Shown here: positions 1-9,717 of the stretch, in pieces
How the letters are laid out: every line of letters begins with the position of its first letter
How positions within the stretch are numbered: the first letter of the stretch is position 1
Assembly: GCA_963731615.1 (NCBI GenBank)
Contig: CAVSWD010000009.1
Coordinates: forward strand, 1 to 64,000
DNA from: Gaiellasilicea sp963731615
Lineage (GTDB): Bacteria; Actinomycetota; Thermoleophilia; Gaiellales; Gaiellaceae
Reading direction: 5' to 3'
Length of the DNA: 64,000 bases
The notes under the pieces: model-generated
The model's input: only the letters and a program-made list of their open reading frames with translations
Databases searched by the model: none
Told to the model about the DNA's origin: nothing
Translations under genes and position numbers: made by a program

Positions 1-1350
1 GCAGATGGTTCTGAGGCTTACCTCGCGCTGATCCAGGGGGTAACCCACACGGACGGCGACGCTCTCGCGACCGGTGCGGACTTGGCACGAGGCATTCTCG
101 GCCTGCACACACATGTGGAGATTCCCATCGACCTGCATTCAGAACAGGGCAAGGGAAGCCGGCCAGATCGCTACGAGAAGGCGACCCTGCTCGCGAAGCG
201 CTACCAGCGCGGCAACCTGCCGGCCGAGGAAGCTCTCGAGGGAGATCTTCAAGAGATGGTGGCGCTGCTCCGCGTCTTGTATGACGCACAATCCTTTCCA
301 GAGTCCTCCCTCACGGATGATTTCTCGGAACTCACGCTCGAAATCGTGCTCGAGGCGATCGCGACGGTCAAGCTGCAACTTCCCGATGCGGTGGCGACAA
401 GCCTTACCGCCGCGCTGCGTGCTGGGAAGCACGTCCTTCTCACTGGGCCGCCGGGCACCGGGAAGACATCACTAGCTCAGGCGGTGAGCCGGGCCGCGCA
501 AACGGTCGGGTTGTGCAATGGCGCCGTCTTGACCACCGGCACAGCCGACTGGACCTCGGCGGACACGGTCGGCGGCTATTGGCCAGCGCGAATTGACACC
601 TCCCGCCTGGAGTTCAGGGCCGGCGCGATCCTCTCCGCGATCGAACAGAAGAAGTGGGCCATCGTGGACGAACTGAACCGAGCGGACATCGACAAGGCGA
701 TCGGACAACTCTTCACAGTACTCTCAGGCCAAACCGTCGTTCTGCCGTACGAAGAGGAAATCGACGGTGCGTTCCTCCCGATAGCGATCGTGCCACCTGA
801 CGAGGAAGCTCCCGATGGAACGTCGCCACACCGAGTGCCGAAGCAGTGGAGGCTGATCGCGACCCTCAACACGCGTGATCGCGATCTACTGTTCAACCTT
901 TCCTATGCGCTGATGAGACGCTTCGCGGTCATTGACGCGCCTGTCCCCTACAAGGAGGTCTACCTTGAGATCCTCAAAGCGAAGGGCGAGACCGGCTCGA
1001 CCGCTGCGGACGCAAGTGTCCAGGCGCTCATCGACCTGCCGCATCGGCAGCTCGGCCCAGCGATCCTGCTCGACGTCGGCGCGTTCGTGCGCGAACGCCT
1101 GACGCTCTCACCGGGTCAAGTTGACGCGGCGCTCGCTGAGGCGCTGCAGGCGTACGTGCTGCCTCAGCTCGATGACCTCTCGCGGCCGCAGCAGATCGAG
1201 ATAACGGCGTTCCTGACCACGCATGTCATGAAGGGCAAAACAGCCCTCGAGGTTGCCCGCCTCGTTGCGGAGACGTTCCACGCCGCTCCGGCGGATTTGC
1301 TTACCGTGGCTTCTGCGGATGACGGCGCAGCTGAGGCGATTGGAAGCTAG
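1..1350 (+). CDS. McrB-like AAA+ ATPase, 5' truncated by window edge
   Basis: The frame is open from base 1 and reads as coding sequence from there, so the gene begins upstream; a TTG at 82 is only an internal codon. Counting from 82, the protein has a Walker A motif GPPGTGKT (about residue 121), a Walker B-like stretch WAIVDELNRADID (about 192) and sensor-1 region LIATLNTRDRD (about 258). The NRADID and LNTRDRD motifs are those of McrB/MoxR-type AAA+ motors, which use GTP or ATP to translocate DNA for a partner nuclease. A McrC-like nuclease remnant follows 10 bases downstream. Likely role: motor subunit of a modification-dependent or LlaJI-like restriction system. The family call is firm; the exact target is inference. 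Confidence 0.8.
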   Translation, partial: ADGSEAYLALIQGVTHTDGDALATGADLARGILGLHTHVEIPIDLHSEQGKGSRPDRYEKATLLAKRYQRGNLPAEEALEGDLQEMVALLRVLYDAQSFPESSLTDDFSELTLEIVLEAIATVKLQLPDAVATSLTAALRAGKHVLLTGPPGTGKTSLAQAVSRAAQTVGLCNGAVLTTGTADWTSADTVGGYWPARIDTSRLEFRAGAILSAIEQKKWAIVDELNRADIDKAIGQLFTVLSGQTVVLPYEEEIDGAFLPIAIVPPDEEAPDGTSPHRVPKQWRLIATLNTRDRDLLFNLSYALMRRFAVIDAPVPYKEVYLEILKAKGETGSTAADASVQALIDLPHRQLGPAILLDVGAFVRERLTLSPGQVDAALAEALQAYVLPQLDDLSRPQQIEITAFLTTHVMKGKTALEVARLVAETFHAAPADLLTVASADDGAAEAIGS

Positions 1351-1359
1351 CGCGCATGA

Positions 1360-2558
1360 GGTAACCAGCCTGCCCTGGCCGCTCTCGTCCGGGAGCGCGC
1401 GTGGGCGTACCTCACGGCTGCAGCGGAGCCGTATGAGCTTGCTGCCGTCGCGGAGGATCTCTTTCGGCTGCCGCGTGGCGACCTCCGCCGCCTCGCGGCT
1501 GCGCACGTTGGGATGTCGCGCGAGACGGCGTCGATGTTGCAGGCGGCCGAGCTCGCTCGCGAGAGCTTCCGAGCACGGTCGCGCGGTCCCAGGTCGAGGT
1601 TCGCGGCGCGATCAGACCGCCAGTCGCGTGGCGAGAGACAGCCATCCGAAGGCTCCAGACAGGTGATCGGTCGCTTTTCACATGCCTCCCACCAGAGCGC
1701 CGTTACGACACGCCGCTTGCCCGTCTCGTAAAGCTCTCGCTGGCGCGCTGCAGTGGGTTGGGCGAGGCCGCAGGTCTCGATGCGAAGGGGACGACCGGCC
1801 TGACGCTGGCCAACCGCGCCGCGCGCGCGACCCGCCTCGGCCGTCACGCGAAGCTTCGCGATGTCTGTCTGGTCGAGCGGCTCCCGGCTCACGCGCTTCG
1901 CGGTGCGCTCCGCGTCCCTGGCGCGCGAGCAATCGTCGAGTTCCTTAGCCTGTATCGCGAGGCGGTCGAGGAGCAGGCGCCACTGGCTTTACGTGACGTA
2001 GTCACGCGTCGACTTCTGATCCCGTCGAGTCCAGATCGGCTGCTAGAGCTGTTTGTCGGGTTTCAGCTCGTCGATGAGCTGGGTCCCTCGGCTACGAGCG
2101 CGTGGGCCATCGCCTGCTGCCCGGCATGAAGCTGCCGTTCGCGCGGATGCGTGACCCGGCTGGAGGGGAGATCACAATCTGGTTTCAGCGAGCACTCAGG
2201 ACGGTCTTCCCCAGGCGCCAGAGGGGAGGTACCGGGAGACGCTCGGACGGCGGGTCTAAACAGGAACTCGCTGATCCCAGACTTCATTCTTGTCGCGCAT
2301 CCCTCGGAGCAGGTGCTGCTTGTGGAGGTGAAGTTCACGAAGCGGGTTGACGGCGCGCCTGACCAGGTGGGTATCAAGGACACGTTCACGTATCTCCATG
2401 ATGGGGCGGGGTTACTGTCGAAGAAGCCGAAGCCGCGGGCCCTCGTCGTCGCGTGGTCATCCTCTGCGTCCCCGACGCTCGCTGACGTGATGGTGGCCTC
2501 ACCAAACTCCATCGGCGAGGCGGTCAAGCTGACGCTTGAGGGCTGGGGGCTGCTCTGA
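1360..2558 (+). pseudogene. McrC-like PD-(D/E)XK nuclease, multiply frameshifted
   Basis: Coding sequence moves through three frames. The N-terminal part (from about 1372, reading ALVRERAWAYLTAAAEPYEL), a middle part (about 1580-2080, with VRGAIRPPVAWRETAIRRL) and a C-terminal part (about 2085-2558) together make one protein of about 400 residues. The C-terminus carries PDFILVAHPSEQVLLVEVKF, whose D and E-x-K fit a PD-(D/E)XK nuclease core, as in McrC-type partners of McrB-like ATPases. An ATG at 1356 would be followed at once by a stop unless one base is extra. The later shifts each look like minus one (or plus two), for example a short G run near 2252. That differs from the plus-one shifts elsewhere, so real decay is possible. 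It sits directly behind the McrB-like gene. Confidence 0.6.
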
Positions 2559-2687
2559 CACGCCCTCCCCCGCCCTCTGGCGGCCGATCAGGGCGCCTGT
2601 GGCATGGGCTTGCCTGGGCGTCATGAGCTCGACCCGCGCGACGCGCCTCAAGCGCTCCGGCTACAGCCGCCGCGCCGCCGCTCGTAG

Positions 2688-4294
2688 TCAGCAGTCGCGG
2701 GTCTCGCTGCTCCCAAGCCATGGCCTTCGCTCGCGACGCAATCGGTACTCCCGCTCGATTCGCTCAGCGGCAGCTGCGACAAGCTCATGCTCCCAGACGC
2801 GGATGACCGCCCATCCCGTCGCGGCGAACTCCTCGCTCACCTCTAGGTCGCGAGCGACGTTCCGGGCCAACTTGACTGACCAATAACCGGTGTTCGCACG
2901 TGGCTGGTTGCCATGCTCGGGGCACCCGTGCCAGAAGCAGCCGTCGATGAAGACAGCGAGCCTCGCGGCCGGGAAGACGATGTCGACGCGACGCAGACGC
3001 TGCGCTGGGCGGAGGGGGACGTCCTTGCGGAAGCGCAGGCCACGGCGATGGAGCTCGGATCGCAGAGCGAGTTCGGGCCGCGTGTCGGCGCGGCGGTTGC
3101 CCTTCATCGCCGCGGTGACCGCGGGAGTGGTCGGGTGCGGGTACGGGAGCCGACTAGGCGACGAGTCCTCGAGTTCTTCGGTGACCGTCTCATCGACCGC
3201 GACATTCTGCTCGAGCGCGAGCCTGATTGCCGCAGCCACGTGATAGGCAAGCGTCGGTGGGACCGCGTTGCCGATCTGACGGAACTGCTGGCTCAGCGTG
3301 CCCTCCCACCTCATGCCGATCGGGAACGTCTGGATCGCGGCGGCCTCCTCTACTGTAAGCCGCCTGAGACGCGCCGGCACGCGGCGAAGCGGCTTCCTCT
3401 GCTCGTGCCAGAGCCGATGGTGGTAGCCAACCACCCAAGGATCGGCGCCGCTGTCGAGCTGCTGCTGATCGATGATCGGGGTCCGGTTGCCGCCCATCGT
3501 CGCTGGCAGGGTCGGCGCCGGCGCATCGAGGTTGAGTGGGCGACCCTGGCCGTTGAAGAGCATCCCAGCATACGGCGAGCGGCGGAGGACGGGCGAGCGC
3601 GCCGTCGTCACCCGGGCGGGGCAGGCCGTGTCGTTGCCCGGCTCGCCGTAGCGTGGCAGGAGCGCGAGGACGTCCCGCACAGTCGGGGGGCTAAGGACAG
3701 TCGTCTCTGGGACGTCAACCGTGGCGTTGCCCTTGACCCCTATTAGGAACATCCGCTCACGCGCCTGAGGGACGCCATGGCACGCTGCGTTCAGGACGAG
3801 AGCGCTGACGCGGTAGCCGAGGCCCTCCCGCTCCGTCGATCAGGGCGTGGTGGAGCATCCTCCAGCGGCGGTTCTCCGCCAGCGCCTTCACGTTCTCCAG
3901 GCAGAAGCCGCGAGGCTCGACACGCTCGACGACGCTCATGAAGTCCACACGTGCCGGCTCCGCGGGTCGTCGGGTTCATCTTCCCGGCGACGCTGAAGCC
4001 CTGGCAGGGCGGCCCGCCGATCACGAGGTCGGCGGCGCCGCGGCCAGGGACGTCCTGTCGGCGGATGTCGCCCGCTCGCGCGGCGTGCCCCTCGAAGATC
4101 GCGTTGTAGGTCGCGACCGCGACCGGATCGATGTCGTTCGCCCAGACCGGCTCGAAGCCGGCGGCAGCGAAGCCAAGGTCGAGGCCGCCCGCGCCCGAGT
4201 AAAGCGAGATCACCGTCCCGACGCTCTCGCGGCCCTCTGAGGGGAGCGGGACGAACTGAAGGGGCTGGCGCTTCGGAGGCACGGCCTGGCTCAT
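2688..4294 (-). CDS. C5-cytosine DNA methyltransferase fused to Vsr endonuclease (frameshifted)
   Basis: Read from ATG 4294, the protein has C5-methyltransferase motif I (SLYSGAGGLDLGF), motif IV with the catalytic Cys (GGPPCQGFSVAG), motif VI (ENVKAL), motif VIII-like HGVPQARERMFLIGV and motif IX/X (QTFPIGMRW, QIGNAVPP). After a linker of about 40 residues, with no stop, it runs into a complete Vsr domain: RADTRPELALRSELHRRGLR, VDIVFPAARLAVFIDGCFWH, GCPEHGNQP and VIRVWEHE. Vsr nicks T:G mismatches that arise when 5-methylcytosine deaminates; it is usually a separate gene overlapping dcm. Two frameshifts (about 3955 and 3835) break the methyltransferase half, each equivalent to one extra base (length 3n+2). 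The Vsr junction itself is in one continuous frame. The gene is 100 bases downstream of the DUF262 gene, probably one operon. Confidence 0.8.
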
Positions 4295-4394
4295 GATGCC
4301 GAGCACCCCGGACGAGATCCAGTGACACCAATTGGGATTAATTGGCGCTATCGAGGCAATATGCAGGCACCACAAGGTTCAGCCTTGTTGGGTA

Positions 4395-6084
4395 CTAACC
4401 CGTCCAGACGGACATCCGGCCGAGCTTTGCGAGCGCCGCGGTCCTCTCTGGATCGCCGCGTTATCCCATTTAGTTGCCTTCTTGACTTCCTCCGGGATCC
4501 ACTGGTCCATCGCCGCGGCGAGTAGCTTGCGCTTCTCAGGCCACTTCTGGCTGTCCAACGTGTTGTTGAGATCCTCGGTCACTAGGACCAGGTTGCCGAT
4601 CCGGCCAACCTCGGACGACTTGTTCGCCTGCGCGTCGAGGTGCTCGATCGTCATGTGCGAGAAGTCGACCGCCGTCGTCTTGCTCTGGTACTTGTACAGT
4701 CGGGTCAGCACGTACTGCACCACACGCTTCTCGGACGTGAACTTGTCGGTGTACTCGAGTTCTCCGAAGGCCTCATCGAACTCGGCGCCCGACGGCCGGC
4801 GCTTCTTGAGGTCACTGGAGAGGCGGTTGATTACGACACCAGCCGCGTTCTTGTCCCTCGCTTGGAGCAGCTCGCGCGCGATCCGAGCGAAGTACATCGA
4901 CATGCCGCCCGTCGAGCTTCTTGTTCGCCAAAATCGTCCACGTGAAGTGGTAGTCCTCGATCGAGCGGAGCGCGCGGGAGAACTGCGTGACGGTGATCTT
5001 CTTCCCCTCGTAGCGCCGCATGAGCGAGAGGAGGAGGGGCATCGGCTGCTTGATGCCGAAGTCGCGGAAGAACCTGAGCGACGACGTGGCCTCCTTTGCC
5101 TCCCGAGTCCACCTGGTGTAGTACTCCGGCTCATTCACGCGGCGGAACAGCTCCGCGTCGCTCCCGAGCTGCTCTAGGAACGTATCGGCGTTCGCCTTCT
5201 TGACGACCTTGCGGACCTCCTTGTGCAGCTTCTTCGCGGTCGTCATCCCGTAGCGGGAGCGCCAGACCGCGAGCAGGAACTCGGTCATGTTGAGAGGCGT
5301 CGAACTCGCGTCGAACTTGTCGACGATCGCGTCCCACTTCATCCGCGGCTTGTCGAGGTCCTTCTTCCCCTTCGGAAGCAGGTTGAGAAGGTGTGCTTTG
5401 ACGAGGTCGGACGGCTCGAGGTCCTTGCCGCGCGAGTTCAGCGTCACGAAGATGGTCGTCGCTGCGTCGACATCGCTCACCTGCACGAAAATCAGCCTCA
5501 GGCCGAGCAGCTTGTCGCGGAGCGCATTCAGCTCCTCGCTGATCTTCTTCATTTTCCTCTCATCCGACAGCTTCGGGTCCTTCTTGACGGCTTCAACCAG
5601 GTCGCCGATGTACTTCTCGATCCGGGCGAAGGAGGTCTGGATCGCGATCTCCTCCCGCCCGATCTGAGCATCAAGGTCGGCCGGCTCCCGGGACAGGATC
5701 TCGTCGTGGAGGAACGGGAACGACGTCTCCGTGTGCAGCGCGAAGCGCTCCTCGTCGTGCTCGTCCGTCCGCTCGATGAACCTGTGGGTGCCGTTGGCGA
5801 GCTTGGCGTCGCCGTTCGCCTCGGCCGCGTCGCGGATCGCGCAGAGCAGCATCATCAGCGTCGTCAGGCGCTGCTGGCCGTCGATCACCGCCATGGTGTC
5901 GTCACCGTGCGGGTACACAACCATCGATCCGATGAAGTAGTCCGGTCCGCTCTCCTGGATCGCGTCCTCCCAGCTCCTCGACCTGCTCGATCTCCCACGA
6001 GTAGGGCCGCTGGAACCGCGGGATGAAGAAGAAGTAGGCGTTGAGAACCTCCCGCAGCGTCCTGTCGTTAGCGTCGAGCTTCAT
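4395..6084 (-). CDS. DUF262/DUF1524 (GmrSD-like) protein, frameshifted
   Basis: The N-terminus (from ATG 6084) has the DUF262 signature FIPRFQRPYSWE and, after a shift near 5965, VIDGQQRLTTL. This is the ParB-like NTPase fold of GmrS and related type IV restriction proteins. The C-terminus has HMTIEHLDAQ followed by GRIGNLVLVTEDLN, typical of the DUF1524 HNH-type nuclease (GmrD). Further shifts lie near 4910 and 4430. When corrected, the protein ends RTAALAKLGRMSVWTG at the TAG at 4395-4397, giving about 560 residues, usual for the single-chain GmrSD family. Members cut modified phage DNA. It is the first gene of a probable operon with the methyltransferase-Vsr gene. Confidence 0.75.
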
Positions 6085-6467
6085 GGCCTGTTGAGGTTAC
6101 CGAGCATCGCTGGCGCCTCGCCTCGTCGTACTCAAACGCACGGCAATGCGTTACGAGTTCAGGTCGCCGAACTCCCGGCGCTCTCCACAGACCGAATGAT
6201 CGCCGGGATCAATCAACCAGACTACTCCTCGAGGAGCGAGGAGGCGTACCTGTCACCCGGTCAGCTCTCCGCACTCAGCGTTCCAGTTGAGCTTCCCGGC
6301 TCGTTCGCGCGCTGCGCGCCGAGGAGCTGTATCGGCGCCAGTGGCACCAAAGCCAGCGCCGACGTGCACTGCCTTCGCCGCGCATGATCCGCGAGGCGAC
6401 CGATGAGTTCTGCGGGCCGTGTCGGTCGAAGCTGAGACGATCCGTTTCGACACAGGAGGAGCGCACC
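6085..6467. other. Intergenic stretch with no convincing gene
   Basis: This stretch of 383 bases lies between the starts of the DUF262 gene (minus) and the first VOC gene (plus), so it should hold two divergent promoters. A short inverted repeat (AACGCA, six bases, TGCGTT) occurs at 6135-6152. A possible 98-codon reading frame at 6091-6387 lacks family resemblance and a clear ribosome binding site. I see no tRNA or attachment site. It marks the right edge of the defence island. Confidence 0.4.
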
Positions 6468-7232
6468 ATGCCCACACCAACCCTCGTCGTCGGCGCGCCG
6501 TGCTGGATCGACCTGTTCAGCTCCGACACCGACAAGGCTGCCGAGTTCTACGGCCGGCTCTTCGGCTGGACGACGTTCAACCCCGGCCCCGAGTACGGCG
6601 GCTACTTCATCTTCCAGAAGGACGGCAAGGCCGTCGCCGGCTGCATGGGGAACTCCGGCGAGCAGGGCTACCCCGACTCCTGGACCGTCTACCTGAACAC
6701 CGACGACGCCGACCGCACCGCCGCCGACGCGGCCGCGAACGGCGGCCAGGTGGCGATGGAGCCGATGGACGTCACCCAGAACGGCCGGTTCGCGATGATC
6801 TCCGACCCCGGCGGGGCGGCGATCGGCGCCTGGCAGCCGCGCGAGGTCAAGGGCTTCGAGGTCTGGAACGAGCCCAACACCGCCGGCTGGTTCGAGCTGC
6901 ACACGCGCGCCTACGACAAGGCCGTCGCCTTCTACCGCGACGTCTTCGGCTGGGAGCCGCACACCGCGGCCGACGAGGACGACTTCCACTACACGACCCT
7001 CGGCGAGGGCCAGAACATGCTCGCCGGGATCATGGACGACTCGCCGTATCCGGACGACGGCATCGAGTCGGGGTGGGTCGTCTACTTCCGGGTCGACGAC
7101 GTCGACGCGACGCTCGAGCAGGTCGAGAAGCTCGGCGGGACGATCGTGCGCCAGGCCGACGACACGCCGTACGGCCGCATCGCCGGTTGCGCCGACCCGA
7201 CGGGCACCTTCTTCAAGCTGATCCAGAACTGA
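6468..7232 (+). CDS. VOC family protein with two glyoxalase-like domains
   Basis: ATG 6468 is chosen because AGGAGG at 6454-6459 sits eight bases upstream; an ATG at 6384 has no such site. The 254-residue protein is two tandem vicinal-oxygen-chelate domains. The first starts APCWIDLFSSDTDKAAEFYG and the second GWFELHTRAYDKAVAFYRDV, each ending in a GTFFKL- or GAAIGAW-type strand. The two-domain layout is like mycobacterial Cfp30B. Such proteins are bleomycin-resistance/glyoxalase relatives of unknown substrate. A close paralogue lies at 8825-9704. No frameshift is present. The family is sure, the substrate unknown. Confidence 0.88.
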   Translation: MPTPTLVVGAPCWIDLFSSDTDKAAEFYGRLFGWTTFNPGPEYGGYFIFQKDGKAVAGCMGNSGEQGYPDSWTVYLNTDDADRTAADAAANGGQVAMEPMDVTQNGRFAMISDPGGAAIGAWQPREVKGFEVWNEPNTAGWFELHTRAYDKAVAFYRDVFGWEPHTAADEDDFHYTTLGEGQNMLAGIMDDSPYPDDGIESGWVVYFRVDDVDATLEQVEKLGGTIVRQADDTPYGRIAGCADPTGTFFKLIQN

Positions 7233-7239
7233 GGTTGGC

Positions 7240-7268
7240 GGGAGGGGCCGCAGCGCGCGGCCCCTCCC
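7240..7268. terminator. Bidirectional terminator hairpin
   Basis: A perfect 12-bp stem (GGGAGGGGCCGC paired with GCGGCCCCTCCC) with a 5-base loop lies between the convergent ends of the VOC gene (7232) and the subtilase gene (7276). No long T run follows on either strand, so the strength is uncertain. Confidence 0.7.
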
Positions 7269-7275
7269 TCACTTC

Positions 7276-8640
7276 CTAGCGGAAGGCGCGCTTCACGGCC
7301 GCGTACGCATCCACGTACCCGGCGCCCGCCTCCCACGCCGCGTACGCAGGCATCGGCGTCGCCGTCGCCTGCAGCATCGACTTCAGCTGCAGCGGCGTCA
7401 GCGCCGGATTCGCGTCCAGCATCAGCGCGACGACGCCCGCCACGTGCGGCGCGGCCATCGACGTGCCGGAGAGCGTCGTGTAGTACGGCAGGTACGCGGG
7501 CTCGAGCCCGGCGAGGACGTCGTCGGGCGTGCCGAGGACGCCGATCGGCGAGGCCGTCCGCGTCGAGATGATCAGGTTCCCGGGCGCGGTCAGCGTCGGC
7601 CGGTCCTCCCACGTCCACGTCTTCCCGTCGAGCGTGAACTGGCCGCCGCCGCCGGCGGTGCCGCGCGAGGAGAAGTCGGTCAGCGCGCGATCCTTGTCGC
7701 CCGCGGCGACGGAGATCACCCAGGGCGCCTTCTTGTAGTTGCCGCTGATCGTGCAGGGATCGGGGCCGGAGTTGCCGGCCGAGAAGACGACGACGATCCC
7801 CGCCTTGAAGGTGTCGTAGGTCGCACGCGTGACCGGGTTGGTCGGGTCGACCGGCGTGCAGGAGTCGTCGGTGTCGCCCCACGAGTTCGTGATCACGTCG
7901 ATGCCGTAGCGATCCTTGTTCACGATCGCGTAGTCGAAGCCGCCGATCACGTCGAGGATCGCGAGGCCGGCGCCGGAGCCGTAGCCGACGAGCTTCGCGC
8001 CGGGCGCGACGCCCTCGTACTTGCCGTTCGAGCGCGAGCCCGTGGCGCCGACGATGCCGGCGACGTGGGTGCCGTGGCCGCCGGTCGCGTCGGTGTTCTC
8101 GACGTTCTCGACGTAGGTGACCGGCGCGAGCTCGGAGAGCGCGTGCAGGTTCGTCGCCGCCTCGACGTTCTGGACGAGGTGCGGGCCGAAGCGGTGGTCG
8201 AGGTGGCCGCCGTCGATGCCGCTGTCGTTGACGAGCACGGTGACGCCGTGGCCGGCGACCGGCAGGTTGCCGTTGCGCTTCGTCAGCTTCGCGTCGGCGC
8301 GGACGGCGTCGACGCCGGTGAGATTGGTGGAGGTGGCGTTGTCGTAGTCGAGCTGCTTGTTCAGCGTCACCGACGCGACCAGCGGCGAGGCCTCGAGCGC
8401 CTCCAGCTGCGGCGCGGTCGCGAGCACGCCGGCGATCGGCAGCGCCCGGAACGTGAAGCCGGTCGTGATCCCGGCCGCCTGCAGCGCGGCGACGTCGGCT
8501 GCGCTCGGCGCGCCTTCGCCCTCGAAGGTGACGACGGCCTCGACCTGAGCGAGCGCCGAGCCGCCGGCGGGAGCGGTTCCGGCGCCGAGCACGAGCGCGG
8601 CGGCGAGGGCGAGCAGGAGCGGCAGGCGGGACTTGAGCAT
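7276..8640 (-). CDS. Secreted S8 family serine peptidase (subtilase)
   Basis: The 454-residue protein has a signal peptide (LLLALAAALVLGAG near residue 8) and a pro-region of about 100 residues. The subtilisin triad is complete: Asp in VLVNDSGIDGGH, His in GGHGTHVAG and Ser in LSGTSMAAPHVAG, with the oxyanion Asn in VVVFSAGNSG. It ends soon after the catalytic domain (AAVKRAFR), with no extra C-terminal domains. Probably exported, autoprocessed and active outside the cell. It is transcribed away from a 110-base gap and sits between two VOC genes. No frameshift is present. Confidence 0.93.
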   Translation of the reverse strand: MLKSRLPLLLALAAALVLGAGTAPAGGSALAQVEAVVTFEGEGAPSAADVAALQAAGITTGFTFRALPIAGVLATAPQLEALEASPLVASVTLNKQLDYDNATSTNLTGVDAVRADAKLTKRNGNLPVAGHGVTVLVNDSGIDGGHLDHRFGPHLVQNVEAATNLHALSELAPVTYVENVENTDATGGHGTHVAGIVGATGSRSNGKYEGVAPGAKLVGYGSGAGLAILDVIGGFDYAIVNKDRYGIDVITNSWGDTDDSCTPVDPTNPVTRATYDTFKAGIVVVFSAGNSGPDPCTISGNYKKAPWVISVAAGDKDRALTDFSSRGTAGGGGQFTLDGKTWTWEDRPTLTAPGNLIISTRTASPIGVLGTPDDVLAGLEPAYLPYYTTLSGTSMAAPHVAGVVALMLDANPALTPLQLKSMLQATATPMPAYAAWEAGAGYVDAYAAVKRAFR

Positions 8641-8750
8641 GCGTCAGTTCCTTTCGAAAGTGGAGGTGAACCCACTTGCAAACGGCGGACGCAGTCGAAT
8701 GGGTGCGCACGTCAGGCGACCGGAGAGCGCGCGGCGCTCGTTCGCTTCGG

Positions 8751-8885
8751 TTAGCCGGTCTTCCCGCGCTCTTCGGCCTCGCGCTGCTCGCGGTGCTCCT
8801 TGCGCATCCGCTCCACGAGCTCCCTCACTTCCCGAATCCGCTCGCGCTGCTCCGTGAGATCAGTCTTCTTCCGTCTCTTCGCCAT
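8751..8885 (-). CDS. Small charged coiled-coil protein, 44 residues
   Basis: ATG 8885 has AGGAGG five bases upstream, a strong ribosome binding site. The product starts MAKRRKKTDLTEQRERIREV and is almost entirely Lys, Arg, Glu and Gln with heptad-like Leu/Val spacing, so a single long helix or coiled coil is likely. No family is recognised. Its start overlaps the 3' end of the second VOC gene, which suggests translational coupling. Function unknown. Confidence 0.6.
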   Translation of the reverse strand: MAKRRKKTDLTEQRERIREVRELVERMRKEHREQREAEERGKTG

Positions 8886-9704
8886 CGTCCTCCTCGCGGA
8901 TCCGGCTGGTCGAGCGCGCTCCGCGAGCGCGAGCGCGGCTGCAGGATCTGGAAGACGGCGCCGGTCGGATCCTGGAGCACCGCGAGGCGGCCGATCTCGG
9001 GCAGGTCCATCCCCTCCATCAGCACCGTTGCCGCCGAGCTCCTTCGCCTGCGCGACCGTCTCGTCGTGGTTCGCGACGGCGAAGATCGTCGACCAGTTCG
9101 GCGGCACGTCGCCCATCTGCTCGTTGATCTCGAAGATGCCGGCGACGCCGCGGCCGTCGACCTGGATCACGTGGTAGGGCGGGCGGCCCTCCGCGGTCGG
9201 GTACTCCTTGACCTCGACGCCGAACACGGCCTCGTAGAACGCCGCCGCCGCCTTGGCGTCGTTCGTCTGGCACTCGTTCCAGTTCATCGTCCCCGGCTCG
9301 TTCGCGAGCTGGGCGCCGATGTGCTGCTTCGCCTGCCAGACGCCGAAGACCGCGCCGGTCGGATCCTGCGCGATCGTCATCCGGCCTGCGTCGAAGACGT
9401 CCATCGGGTCGAACATGACGGTGCCGCCGGCGTCGCGGATCTTCTGCGCGGTGTCGTCGACGTCGTCGCTCGCGAGGTACGTCGTCCAGTGCGACGGGAT
9501 CCCCTCCTGCTGCGGCGGGCTGCCGGCGGCGACGTTCTTGCCCCGGAGCGAGAACATCGTGTAGCCGCCCGCCTCGGGCTGCGGCGCGACGTCCGCTTCC
9601 CAGCCGAAGAGCGCCTCGTAGAACTCGACCGCACGCGGCAGATCGGTGCTCGTGACGTCGGTCCAGCAGGGTGTTCCGTGTGTGTATGAAGTGAACTCAG
9701 GCAT
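8825..9704 (-). CDS. VOC family protein, paralogue of 6468-7232 (one frameshift)
   Basis: ATG 9704 opens a two-domain VOC protein: domain 1 begins TPCWTDVTSTDLPRAVEFYE and domain 2 GTMNWNECQTNDAKAAAAFY. Near 9030 the frame breaks. Reading GGCAACGG with one fewer A restores GTVLMEGMDLPEIGRLAVL followed by QDPTGAVFQILQP, the expected last strand. Length 880 (3n+1) fits one extra base. The true stop is unsure, because the tail after FQILQP runs into the small coiled-coil gene at 8885. Similar in length and order of domains to the VOC gene at 6468; substrate unknown. Confidence 0.8.
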
Positions 9705-9717
9705 AGCCTGATCCTAC

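Noticed and set aside
4332..5177. Plus-strand open frame of 281 codons over the DUF262 gene
   Set aside because: It is antisense to the C-terminal nuclease domain, which has recognisable motifs on the minus strand.
6135..6152. Inverted repeat AACGCA-TGCGTT as an operator
   Set aside because: Only six paired bases and no linked regulator; such repeats arise by chance.
6091..6387. Possible 98-codon gene between the DUF262 and VOC genes
   Set aside because: No ribosome site, no recognisable family and no codon-pattern support; the stretch looks like intergenic sequence with divergent promoters.
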